Translations under genes and position numbers: made by a program
Source of the DNA: Clostridiales bacterium
GTDB taxonomy: Bacteria; Bacillota; Clostridia; Christensenellales; UBA3700
Assembly: GCA_014799645.1 (NCBI GenBank)
Contig: JAAVHQ010000026.1
Location: forward strand, 29,360-48,219
DNA length: 18,860 nucleotides
Reading direction: 5' to 3'
Notes under the pieces: model-generated
Seen by the model: the letters and a program-made list of their open reading frames with translations, nothing else
Database searches by the model: none
What the model was told of the DNA's origin: nothing
Shown here: piece by piece, positions 8,496 to 15,187 of the stretch
Position numbering within the stretch: position 1 is the stretch's first letter
Layout: every line of letters begins with the position of its first letter

Positions 8496-9872
8496 ATGAA
8501 CAATTCACCGAGAAATAAGACCAAGCACCAATCGGCGCAAGAGAGAATAAAGAATTTTGAGGAAGTAAACTTAGGCTTTGACGACGCTTTAATGGCGGAA
8601 GAGGCAAGCAGATGTATCAACTGCAAGAATGCTCCTTGCCGTACGGGTTGTCCCGTCGGTATCAATATCCCCGCGTTTATCAAATGCTTGACGGAGAACG
8701 ATAAAGACGGCGCGCTTGACGTAATCAGTCAATCGTCGCTTTTGCCCGCAATTTGCGGAAGAGTATGTCCGCAAGAGAATCAATGCGAGGGCAAATGTAT
8801 CAGAAGAGCGAAGTTGGGCGGTAGCGTAGCAATCGGCGCGTTGGAAAGATACGTCGGCGACTACGGCTTGAAAAAGGGTACGGCTGACCTCAAAGCGCCT
8901 GAGTGGAACGGCAAAAAAGTTGCGGTAATCGGTAGCGGTCCGGCAGGTCTTGCTTGCGCGGCTGACTGCGCTTTGGCAGGATTTAAGGTCACGATATTCG
9001 AGGCATTCCACAAAGCGGGCGGCGTGCTCGTATATGGCATTCCCGAATTCAGACTTCCCAAAGAAGAAGTCGTTGAAAAGGAAATTGCAAAGCTCAAAGC
9101 CTTGGGCGTGGAAATAAGACTTAATACGGTAGTCGGCAAAGCCATTACCTTTGAGGAGTTGCAAGCGGAATATGACGCAATATTTATCGGCACGGGCGCA
9201 GGACTTCCTATGTTTATGAATATCAAGGGCGAGAACCTCAACGGCGTTTCTTCCGCCAACGAACTTTTGACTAGGGTCAACTTAATGCAAGCCTATAAAG
9301 AAGACGCTATCACTCCCGTATATTGCGGAAAGTCGGTAGCAGTCATCGGCGCGGGCAACGTCGCAATGGACGCGGCTCGTACCGCTAAGAGAATAGGCGG
9401 CGGAGAAGTGTACATAATATATCGCAGAGGCAGAGAAGAAATGCCTGCGAGAGCGGAAGAGATTGAGCACGCTGTCGAAGAGGGTATTAAACTCGTCTTG
9501 CTTACCAACCCCGTTGAGATTTTGGGCGAGGACGGCAAGGTATGCGGTATAAAGTGCGTGAAAATGCAACTCGGCGAGCCTGACGCTTCGGGTCGTAGAC
9601 GTCCAGAGCCTATCGAGGGCAGCGAATTTGTAATCGACGTAGACCAAGTTATCGTTGCGCTCGGCACAAGTCCAAATCCGTTGATAAGAAAATCTTGCGC
9701 GAATATGGAATTCAGCAAGCGCGGTACGATTGTCGTCAACGAAGAGACAATGGCTACGAATATCGAGGGTATCTATTCGGGCGGCGACGCAGTTACGGGC
9801 GCGGCTACGGTTATTTTGGCTATGGGAGCAGGTAGAAAAGCCGCAAAGGCAATAATTGAAAAATTATCATAA
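8496..9872 (+). CDS. nfnB: NADH-dependent ferredoxin:NADP+ oxidoreductase, beta subunit (NfnB)
   Basis: Large subunit of the bifurcating Nfn complex, carrying the FAD where hydride from NADPH is split, plus two [4Fe-4S] clusters. The 458 residues are homologous to the glutamate synthase small subunit, and automatic annotation often says gltD or gltA. N-terminal cysteines 40, 43, 48, 52 and 87, 91, 97, 101 supply the two cluster sites. The FAD-binding GSGPAGLACA is at 146-155, and a second Rossmann motif, GAGNVAMDAARTAKRIGG, follows before the RRGREEMPAR stretch typical of the family. The partner gene directly upstream, and no large glutamate synthase subunit nearby, favour Nfn. GAGAGG in the nfnA tail serves as ribosome binding site. 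Its stop codon sits inside a perfect 16-bp palindrome. Confidence 0.92.
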   Translation: MNNSPRNKTKHQSAQERIKNFEEVNLGFDDALMAEEASRCINCKNAPCRTGCPVGINIPAFIKCLTENDKDGALDVISQSSLLPAICGRVCPQENQCEGKCIRRAKLGGSVAIGALERYVGDYGLKKGTADLKAPEWNGKKVAVIGSGPAGLACAADCALAGFKVTIFEAFHKAGGVLVYGIPEFRLPKEEVVEKEIAKLKALGVEIRLNTVVGKAITFEELQAEYDAIFIGTGAGLPMFMNIKGENLNGVSSANELLTRVNLMQAYKEDAITPVYCGKSVAVIGAGNVAMDAARTAKRIGGGEVYIIYRRGREEMPARAEEIEHAVEEGIKLVLLTNPVEILGEDGKVCGIKCVKMQLGEPDASGRRRPEPIEGSEFVIDVDQVIVALGTSPNPLIRKSCANMEFSKRGTIVVNEETMATNIEGIYSGGDAVTGAATVILAMGAGRKAAKAIIEKLS

Positions 9873-9885
9873 TTTTTCAATTATT
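9851..9885. repeat. Perfect 16-bp inverted repeat spanning the nfnB stop codon
   Basis: The arms 9851-9866 and 9870-9885 are exact reverse complements around a TCA loop. They are almost entirely A/T. The left arm encodes the last NfnB residues, and the TAA stop is the first three bases of the right arm. No U-run follows, so it is not a standard intrinsic terminator, although it could stabilise the 3' end of the mRNA. Confidence 0.8.
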
Positions 9886-9917
9886 AGTGAAGAAGTAATA
9901 GTGAATAGTGAAGAAGT
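9885..9917. repeat. Short direct repeats TAGTGAAGAAGT and TAGTGAA
   Basis: TAGTGAAGAAGT occurs at 9885-9896 and 9906-9917, with an extra TAGTGAA at 9899-9905, so TAGTGAA appears three times in 28 bases. It lies directly next to the palindrome and in front of obgE. It looks like slippage or the remnant of a small dispersed repeat. Confidence 0.7.
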
Positions 9918-9929
9918 GACGGATAAAAT

Positions 9930-11189
9930 ATGTTTTTAGACATTGCGACAATATTTGTAAAAGCGGGCAATGGCGGTGACGGAGTGGTTTCCTTCCACAC
10001 CGAGAAGTACGTTGCGCAAGGCGGACCTGACGGGGGCGACGGCGGAAACGGCGGAGATATTATCTTCACCGTCGACAAAAGCGCCTCGACTTTGATTGAC
10101 TTCAAGTTCGCAAAGCACTTCCGCGCCGAGGACGGCGAGAACGGCGGAGCAAAGACTTGCAAAGGCAAGAGCGGAAAGCCTCTCTATATCAAAGTTCCCA
10201 AAGGCACTGTAATCAAGGAAAAGAAGTCGGGCAACGTCCTTGCCGATATGTTCTATGACGACAGCGAATTTTTGTTGCAAAAAGGCGGATTGGGCGGAAA
10301 GGGCAACGCAAGATTTGCGACCGCGCAACGCAAAGCGCCTAGATTTTCCCAAAAAGGCGAAAAGACTCAAGAGATAGAGTTGACGTTGGAATTAAAGACT
10401 ATCGCGGACGTAGGACTTGTGGGTTTTCCCAACGTAGGCAAGTCTACGATACTTTCCGTAATTTCCTCGGCAAAGCCGAAAATCGCAAATTACCACTTCA
10501 CGACGTTGACCCCAAATTTGGGCGTAGTCAAGTACTATGACAAAGATTTCGTAGTGGCGGATATACCCGGACTTATTGAGGGCGCAAGCGACGGCGCAGG
10601 ACTTGGACACAACTTCTTGCGACATATCGAAAGGGTAAGACTTATAGTCCACGTCGTGGATATTTCGGGTATCGAGGGACGCGGCCCTTATGAAGATTAC
10701 TTGACGATTAACAACGAACTTGAAAGTTATTCGGCAAAACTCGCTTCGCTTCCGCAAATAGTGGTGGCGAACAAATGCGACTTAGTGCAAGACGAAAGCG
10801 TCATAGAGGAATTTGAAAAGAAACTCGGCAGCAAGGTCATTCGCATATCGGCTATATCTAATAGCGGTACGAAAGAGATGTTGGAGCGTATCAGCGGCGA
10901 CCTAGACGATTTGCCTGAGATAGAACCTATGGAAGTCGTCGCATTTGACGAAAACCGCAACGACAGCACGTCCTACGTCATCACCGTTGACGAAGACGGC
11001 GTATATGAAGTCCACGGCGGACTTATCAATATGTTGATTAGGAACGTCGTACTTGACGACTACGAGTCGTTTAGATACTTCCAAAAGACTCTCAAAGATA
11101 GGGGAGTAATAAAAGCGCTTTACAACAACGGCTGTAAAGAAGGCGACACCGTCCGCATAGGCGACATAGAATTTGACTTTGTAGATTAA
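9930..11189 (+). CDS. obgE: Obg-family GTPase (ObgE/CgtA)
   Basis: Essential GTPase that binds the large ribosomal subunit and links its assembly to growth and stress state. The protein has 419 residues in three domains: the glycine-rich Obg fold at 1-158 with GGDGGNGGD, the G domain, and the C-terminal OCT domain from about 342 to 419. G-domain motifs are GFPNVGKS at 165-172, switch I TTLTPNLG near 191, DIPG at 211-214, NKCD at 281-284 and SAI at 307-309. The ATG has only a weak purine stretch upstream (GACGGA), and the 57-nt leader is filled by the short repeats. A YhbY-family gene follows after 17 nt, another 50S-assembly factor. Confidence 0.97.
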   Translation: MFLDIATIFVKAGNGGDGVVSFHTEKYVAQGGPDGGDGGNGGDIIFTVDKSASTLIDFKFAKHFRAEDGENGGAKTCKGKSGKPLYIKVPKGTVIKEKKSGNVLADMFYDDSEFLLQKGGLGGKGNARFATAQRKAPRFSQKGEKTQEIELTLELKTIADVGLVGFPNVGKSTILSVISSAKPKIANYHFTTLTPNLGVVKYYDKDFVVADIPGLIEGASDGAGLGHNFLRHIERVRLIVHVVDISGIEGRGPYEDYLTINNELESYSAKLASLPQIVVANKCDLVQDESVIEEFEKKLGSKVIRISAISNSGTKEMLERISGDLDDLPEIEPMEVVAFDENRNDSTSYVITVDEDGVYEVHGGLINMLIRNVVLDDYESFRYFQKTLKDRGVIKALYNNGCKEGDTVRIGDIEFDFVD

Positions 11190-11206
11190 GGAGAAAAGGT
11201 GATATT

Positions 11207-11494
11207 ATGACAAGCGCAGAACGCGCCAAGTTAAGATCCTTGGCAATGAATATCGAGCCGACCACGCATATCGGCAAAAACGGAATAGGCGACGCTCTTC
11301 TCAAACAACTTGACGAGCAATTAGAGACAAGAGAATTGATAAAGGTTGCCGTACTTCGCAACGCGGACTTTTCGGCAAAAGAAGTGGCCGAGGAACTCGC
11401 AGAGCAATGTAAGGCGCAAGTCGTTCAAGTCCTTGGCAGTAAAATTACGCTTTACCGCGTGTCCAAGAAAGACGGAGTAAAGCACGTTCTATGA
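11207..11494 (+). CDS. YhbY-family (CRS1-YhbY/CRM domain) RNA-binding protein
   Basis: Small 95-residue protein covering one CRM domain, with the family opening LTSxxRAxLRSLAxxI (here TSAERAKLRSLAMNI), the loop IGKNGIGDALLKQLDEQL, and the ending LGSKITLYR. Members associate with pre-50S ribosomal particles, which suits the position directly after obgE. The start is supported by an AAGGTG site 6 nt upstream. An intrinsic terminator lies about 70 nt after the stop, closing the transcription unit. Confidence 0.93.
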   Translation: MTSAERAKLRSLAMNIEPTTHIGKNGIGDALLKQLDEQLETRELIKVAVLRNADFSAKEVAEELAEQCKAQVVQVLGSKITLYRVSKKDGVKHVL

Positions 11495-11564
11495 CGTTCG
11501 GCGGATAAGTAAGACTGTCCACCGTCAATCCGCTCGTCAAGTTGGCGAAAAAATACGACGGAAT

Positions 11565-11605
11565 AAGACCTTGCTAGCAGTGATAGTAAGGTCTTAATTT
11601 TATTT
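11565..11605 (+). terminator. Intrinsic terminator after the YhbY gene
   Basis: A 12-bp stem, 11565-11576 with 11584-11595, has a single G-U pair, a seven-base loop, and is followed by AATTTTATTT. The T-rich tail exists only in the plus direction, so it ends the obgE-YhbY transcript. The minus-strand membrane gene ends at its right edge. Confidence 0.85.
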
Positions 11606-12337
11606 ATCTTTTAAGGTCTTTACAAGACAAACAACCGCCAAAACAAGATTGATAGCCGCAAGCGTAAGATAGTATTTTCCGAACGGCGTAAAGAAGCTTA
11701 TCGCAAGCAAAAGCAGACTTACGCCGACAAATCTAAATCCGTTTTTGCGAGTAAAAGCGGTATGGAAAATCAATTTGACAAGTTGCGCGGCGGGGATTTT
11801 TTCGCGAATATCATTGGGAAGTTTGTTTTGCTTTTTAAGGTGGCGATATATCGGCTTAAATGTATAAAAACTTATCGTCACGTCACCTAAACTCTTTATT
11901 AAAGCCATCATCTTTTTATCGCTGTTTGTGGTCAAGACGTAGGCTTCTTCTATCGAGTTCTTTTTGCAAGTGCGGTAGAATTTGACTATGGTATCGGCGG
12001 ATATAGAGCCGTATTTCGTCCAAAGAAAAATCGCTTTGCCGTCCGCTATCACGTAATCGCCTTTGTCCTCAAACGCTTTGTCTACGCAAATTTCTTGCAA
12101 AAGTTCCTTTGCCTTATCCTCGCCTTGCCATATTAGGTATGTAACGAATTTTCTGTAATTTATCTCGCTGGATTTGCCTTTGAAAAGCAGTCTTTTGACA
12201 AGCGACGAAATCACTATACTGATTAGCGCGCTGCAAAGCAGTTTAATGCCCAGTCCGATTGGAAGAAACGACAGGCATATATACGATGCGATAAATATTA
12301 TAAACGTCGTGAGTATTAAATCGAGTATTATAGACAT
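11600..12337 (-). CDS. Unrecognised four-helix membrane protein with possible degenerate Mrr-like domain
   Basis: I cannot name this 245-residue protein. Two hydrophobic helices are at about 3-24 and 27-47, a soluble middle spans about 50-195, and two more helices lie at about 202-219 and 222-240. In the middle, YVIADGKAIFLWTKYG at 95-110, a helix, then EEAYVLTTNSDKKMMALIKSL at 130-150 and a short strand follow the order of a Mrr-type restriction-endonuclease-like core. There the usual QxK pair would correspond to WTK, with the lysine (Lys108) kept and Gln replaced by Trp. This likeness is by eye only, and catalysis looks doubtful. The ATG has no ribosome binding site. It is transcribed away from nadD-yqeK, with its own candidate promoter in the shared spacer. 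Confidence 0.7.
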   Translation of the reverse strand: MSIILDLILTTFIIFIASYICLSFLPIGLGIKLLCSALISIVISSLVKRLLFKGKSSEINYRKFVTYLIWQGEDKAKELLQEICVDKAFEDKGDYVIADGKAIFLWTKYGSISADTIVKFYRTCKKNSIEEAYVLTTNSDKKMMALIKSLGDVTISFYTFKPIYRHLKKQNKLPNDIREKIPAAQLVKLIFHTAFTRKNGFRFVGVSLLLLAISFFTPFGKYYLTLAAINLVLAVVCLVKTLKDK

Positions 12338-12354
12338 ACGCTGATTATTGACTG

Positions 12355-12383
12355 ATTTTGCGAGAATATACGCGTATCGTCAA
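12355..12383 (-). promoter_or_regulatory. Candidate promoter of the minus-strand membrane gene
   Basis: On the minus strand, TTGACG (12378-12383) and CAAAAT (12355-12360) are 17 bp apart. The expected transcript would start only about a dozen bases before the ATG at 12337. The -10 is a 4/6 match, so this is tentative. Confidence 0.45.
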
Positions 12384-12391
12384 GTATATTG

Positions 12392-12420
12392 TTGCTAAAT
12401 TCGGCGATTTTGTGTACAAT
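12392..12420 (+). promoter_or_regulatory. Candidate promoter of nadD-yqeK, predicts a leaderless mRNA
   Basis: TTGCTA at 12392-12397 and TACAAT at 12415-12420 are separated by exactly 17 bp. The ATG of nadD begins 7 bases after the -10, where transcription would normally start, and there is no ribosome binding site. Confidence 0.6.
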
Positions 12421-12426
12421 AAGATT

Positions 12427-13539
12427 ATGAAAGTTATTTTCGGCGGCGCGTTCAATCCGCCTCACGCTGAACATATAAATATGGTCAAACACCTCTTGAC
12501 GAGAGATGACGTCGAGAGCGTGATTTTGTTGCCGTCCGTAAATCCGCCTCACAAGTACTGTCCTACGTCTTTTGAGCAAAGATTGGATATGCTTAGGCTT
12601 GCGTGCGAGGGCTTGAATAACGTGGAAATTTCCGATTTTGAACGCTACGGCGAGGGCAAACGCTATACTTGCGAAGTGTTGCCTAAATTAAAGGAAATTT
12701 ACGGCGACGTAGCGTTCGTCATTGGCGGCGACAGTCTTGTCGACCTTGATAAATGGAAGAACCCAAGCGACGTGATAAAGATTTGTCCGTTGTTGGTATT
12801 CACAAGAGGCGAGAGCGAGAAATTTGCGACTGCGCTTTCGTATTGGCGTAATCAAGGCGGAGATATTCGCGTGTGCGATTATTCGCCGCTAGACGTTTCG
12901 TCCACTGTGATTCGCTACAACGCCGAATTGGGCATTTACGACAATCTTGACGGCAAAGTCGTTGAATATATCAAGGCAAACAATCTATACGCTAAATATA
13001 AGGATTTGATAGCGAAACTCAAATCTAATATTCCGACAAAGACTTTTGAGCATTGTCTGCGTACTGCGTCGTATGCGATACATCTCAATTATTCGCTCAA
13101 TTTAGGTCTTGATTACGACAAAGTTTTGATTGCAGGGGTCTTGCACGATTGCGCAAAAGCGTTGTGTCACGCGCCTCACGATACGAGCAAAATACCTGCT
13201 GATTGTATCGGTACGCCTATCGAACATCAGTTTTTGGGCGCGGTAGTCGCTCGCAAGGAGTACGGCATAGAAGATGAGGAAATACTCGGCGCAATCAAGT
13301 ATCATACCACCGGCAAAAAGGATATGAGCGACTTGCAAAAACTTATTTTTTCGAGCGATATGTTGGAAATCGGACGAGCGTACGACGGCGTGGACGAACT
13401 TCGCGATGCTATGAGAAAATCGCTTGACTTAGGATATGAGGCTTGCGCGCTTGCGCAGTATGAATTCCTGCTGCAAAAAGGCGGAGATATCTATCCGCTG
13501 ACGCTTGAAGCGGTCGAAGATATTGACAAAAATCATTAA
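12427..13539 (+). CDS. nadD: Fused nicotinate-nucleotide adenylyltransferase (NadD) and HD-domain YqeK-type hydrolase
   Basis: The 370-residue fusion has an N-terminal NadD (about 1-190) that makes deamido-NAD from nicotinate mononucleotide and ATP, and a C-terminal YqeK-like HD domain (about 200-370), a family reported to hydrolyse diadenosine tetraphosphate. NadD motifs are GGAFNPPH at 6-13 and SSTVIR at 158-163. The usual HxGH reads HAEH at 13-16, with Glu where Gly is expected. HD-domain metal ligands are His209, His240-Asp241, His267 and Asp311. The start at 12427 is chosen because NadD proteins begin MKxxxFGG; the 23 upstream in-frame codons overlap the promoter. There is no ribosome binding site. 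rsfS follows after 34 nt, the usual clostridial order nadD-yqeK-rsfS. Confidence 0.93.
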   Translation: MKVIFGGAFNPPHAEHINMVKHLLTRDDVESVILLPSVNPPHKYCPTSFEQRLDMLRLACEGLNNVEISDFERYGEGKRYTCEVLPKLKEIYGDVAFVIGGDSLVDLDKWKNPSDVIKICPLLVFTRGESEKFATALSYWRNQGGDIRVCDYSPLDVSSTVIRYNAELGIYDNLDGKVVEYIKANNLYAKYKDLIAKLKSNIPTKTFEHCLRTASYAIHLNYSLNLGLDYDKVLIAGVLHDCAKALCHAPHDTSKIPADCIGTPIEHQFLGAVVARKEYGIEDEEILGAIKYHTTGKKDMSDLQKLIFSSDMLEIGRAYDGVDELRDAMRKSLDLGYEACALAQYEFLLQKGGDIYPLTLEAVEDIDKNH

Positions 13540-13573
13540 ATTTGATAATATACAAAGGAATATAGGAGTATAT

Positions 13574-13918
13574 ATGGAAAAAGTTGAATTGATATGTAAG
13601 TTGCTTGACGATAAAAAAGCAAGGGATATCGTAATCGTTGACATCGGCAAATTGACTGTCATTGCCGACCATTTCGTCATTTGCTCGGCAAGGTCGAATA
13701 CGCAAGTAAAAGCCTTGGTAGACGCTGTCGACGAGGGAATGTCAAAAGCAGGTTGCGAGCCTTTGCGAGTTGAGGGCAAGCAAGAAGGCAGATGGGCGGT
13801 GCTTGACTACGGCGACGTAATCGTGCACGTTTTTTATGAAGAGACGAGAAGATTGTATTCTTTGGAGAATCTTTGGTCTGACGGCGCAAATATCACTCAT
13901 TACGGCGTAGAAGAATAG
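13574..13918 (+). CDS. rsfS: Ribosome silencing factor RsfS
   Basis: Binds ribosomal protein L14 on the 50S subunit and blocks subunit joining when nutrients are short. The 114 residues fit the family (Iojap/RsfS). Diagnostic segments are DIGKLTVIADHFVICSA near 22-38, then QEGRWAVLDYGDVIVHVF near 68-85, and ENLWSDG near the end. The ATG at 13574 is preceded by an AGGAG site 5 nt away, which fixes this start over in-frame ATGs further upstream. It lies 34 nt after nadD-yqeK and is probably in the same transcript. Confidence 0.96.
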   Translation: MEKVELICKLLDDKKARDIVIVDIGKLTVIADHFVICSARSNTQVKALVDAVDEGMSKAGCEPLRVEGKQEGRWAVLDYGDVIVHVFYEETRRLYSLENLWSDGANITHYGVEE

Positions 13919-13929
13919 GTATAAATTTT

Positions 13930-13975
13930 ACAATATTTGCCAAACTATAAATAGTACGTTTGGAGGAAATATTGT
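13930..13975 (+). promoter_or_regulatory. Hairpin containing the ribosome binding site of the downstream YhcN-like gene
   Basis: ACAATATTT (13930-13938) pairs with AAATATTGT (13967-13975), and above a small bulge CCAAAC (13940-13945) pairs with GTTTGG (13958-13963). The GGAGG at 13962-13966 lies partly in the upper stem and partly in the bulge. The gap from GGAGG to the ATG at 13980 is 13 nt, longer than usual. Confidence 0.6.
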
Positions 13976-13979
13976 AAAT

Positions 13980-14339
13980 ATGGATGTAAATATAAGTTTA
14001 GATTATACAAATTATTTAAGTACGGTTGACGAAAATTCAGGAAGACAAGCCGTTGAGAGTATAGTTTCGCAAAATACGAGCGTTGATTACAGTGTGGCGT
14101 ACGTATGGAAAAACCGCGCGCTTGTCGGAATTATTCCCAAACCGTTGTATAGCAGATCCGAGCGTATTGAGCTTGAAGAGCAAATAAAGCGCTCTATAAG
14201 CGAAGTTTACGGCTTTGAAGAGGTCTTGGTCTCATTTGATATGGATATTATCCACGAAATAAGCAAATTAAACAAGAAAACCGCCGTCGACGATAAAGAA
14301 GTCGAGACGCTCTTTTATAGCGTAAAAGTCCGCAAATAA
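13980..14339 (+). CDS. Small protein, possibly YhcN/YlaJ-like
   Basis: This 119-residue soluble protein has no confident identity. It lacks a signal peptide and lipobox. Residues about 21-98, running from GRQAVESIVS through the strand VDYSVAYVWKNRALVGII, a helix ELEEQIKRSISEV and the strand EEVLVSFDMDIIHEISKL, resemble the alternating helix-strand core of YhcN/YlaJ sporulation proteins. In those the phrase is usually vYVSxDxDxxxxI. Those relatives are normally lipoproteins, so the role here would differ. The likeness is by eye. It follows rsfS by 61 nt, with a hairpin around its ribosome binding site, and converges on the riboflavin transporter gene with only 15 nt between the stops. Confidence 0.75.
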   Translation: MDVNISLDYTNYLSTVDENSGRQAVESIVSQNTSVDYSVAYVWKNRALVGIIPKPLYSRSERIELEEQIKRSISEVYGFEEVLVSFDMDIIHEISKLNKKTAVDDKEVETLFYSVKVRK

Positions 14340-14354
14340 AGCGTTTACAACGAT

Positions 14355-14960
14355 TTATCTTCGTCTTAGGACGTATCTATCGAGCGGTTTTGATATCAAT
14401 ACCGCCATTACGCTCAAAATTAAGCATTTTAGGAAGGTAAACGGCATATTGAATATTGCAAGCACTTCCCATAATCCGTTCACGTTTGGACGGATTTTTT
14501 GATACATTGCGATTATTTGCGTCATTGGGATCATAAATTTGTCGTACAACGGGTAGACGACTATTGCGTTGAACACAAGTCCGGACAGCACAGCCGAGCA
14601 AATCGAGCCGACAGTCAGTCCTACAATCAGTCCTTTTATATTCGGGCGGTATTTGTAGATAAATCCGACGGGGATAACTACGCAAAGACAGGTGACAAAA
14701 TCGGCTAAATCTCCGACTCCGCCTGTTGAACCCATACCTTTCAACATCAAATGAATCAATATTTTAATCGTAGTGACGACAATTCCGCCGCTCGGACCTA
14801 AAACAATAGAGCCGATAATACAAGGTAGCAACGAAAAATCGAATTTGATGAATGATGGCATAAATGGAACGGGGAGTCCCCAGAGCATCAGTAAGCCTGC
14901 CATTGCAGACAATACGGCGGAAGTGGCAAGCCACTTGCTTCTTGAAATTTTAGTATTCAT
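14355..14960 (-). CDS. ribU: RibU-like riboflavin ECF transporter S component
   Basis: Substrate-binding membrane subunit that takes up riboflavin with the shared EcfA/EcfA'/EcfT energy module, which is not in this window. The 201 residues contain about five to six hydrophobic helices. IKFDFSLLPCIIGSIVLGPSGG near 37-58 matches the RibU pattern of a KFDxSxxP turn followed by a glycine-rich helix, and GVGDLADF near 80-87 is also characteristic. An FMN riboswitch and a consensus promoter directly upstream strongly support flavin as the ligand. The ribosome binding site AAAAGGA lies inside the riboswitch closing stem. The start is the first ATG after it. Confidence 0.92.
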   Translation of the reverse strand: MNTKISRSKWLATSAVLSAMAGLLMLWGLPVPFMPSFIKFDFSLLPCIIGSIVLGPSGGIVVTTIKILIHLMLKGMGSTGGVGDLADFVTCLCVVIPVGFIYKYRPNIKGLIVGLTVGSICSAVLSGLVFNAIVVYPLYDKFMIPMTQIIAMYQKIRPNVNGLWEVLAIFNMPFTFLKCLILSVMAVLISKPLDRYVLRRR

Positions 14961-14966
14961 ATAAAT

Positions 14967-15088
14967 ATCCTTTTCCTATCCAGACTTTACTGTCGGCGCA
15001 AGAATTTCGCTTGCTCGGCGTCGCATAAAGATTTACGACGTTAGTGGGCTATACCACCGGTGAGGAATTTCACCTACCCTCAAAGAAT
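14967..15088 (-). promoter_or_regulatory. FMN riboswitch (RFN element) controlling ribU
   Basis: Read on the minus strand, the conserved blocks GGGTAGGTGAAATTCCTCACC, then GGTGGTATAGCCCACTAA, GCGAAATTCTTGC, then CCGACAGTAAAGTCTGGATAGG appear in the order of the RFN aptamer. The closing stem P1 is ATTCTTT (15082-15088) with AAAAGGAT (14967-14974). The 3' arm of P1 contains the ribU ribosome binding site, and no separate terminator lies between aptamer and gene. This implies translational control by direct occlusion when FMN is bound. Confidence 0.95.
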
Positions 15089-15103
15089 TATTTGATTAGT
15101 TAG

Positions 15104-15132
15104 ATTATAAATCAATTGCAAATTGCTGTCAA
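15104..15132 (-). promoter_or_regulatory. Consensus promoter of the ribU riboswitch transcript
   Basis: The minus strand carries a perfect TTGACA (15127-15132), a 17-bp spacer and a perfect TATAAT (15104-15109). The predicted start near 15097 leaves about 9 nt before riboswitch stem P1. It overlaps the plus-strand tsaE promoter. Confidence 0.85.
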
Positions 15133-15144
15133 GTGTAATATAAT
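15116..15144 (+). promoter_or_regulatory. Promoter of tsaE, overlapping the ribU promoter
   Basis: TTGCAA (15116-15121), a 17-bp spacer and a perfect TATAAT (15139-15144). The predicted start near 15151 rules out translation from in-frame ATGs at 15116 and 15149. Confidence 0.65.
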
Positions 15145-15187
15145 AAAAATGTTGACAAAATCAGATAATTTTCTTGATAAAATAAAT

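Noticed and set aside
7748..8683. A 311-codon open frame on the minus strand opposite nfnA and the start of nfnB.
   Set aside because: It is antisense to two well-supported genes, has no family motif, and crosses the nfnA/nfnB junction.
8496..9872. Annotation of nfnB as glutamate synthase small subunit.
   Set aside because: No large glutamate synthase subunit is nearby, and the gene is coupled to an NfnA with the characteristic Asp/three-Cys cluster site.
9851..9885. Palindrome after nfnB as an intrinsic terminator.
   Set aside because: The stem is nearly all A/T and no T-run follows the right arm, so standard termination is unlikely.
12358..12426. Longer nadD starting 23 codons upstream.
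   Set aside because: The extra segment overlaps the candidate promoter and NadD proteins begin directly before the FGGxFNPxH motif.
15116..15187. Longer tsaE starting at ATG 15116 or 15149.
   Set aside because: These ATGs fall within the promoter or at or before the predicted transcription start, and TsaE proteins do not need the extra residues.
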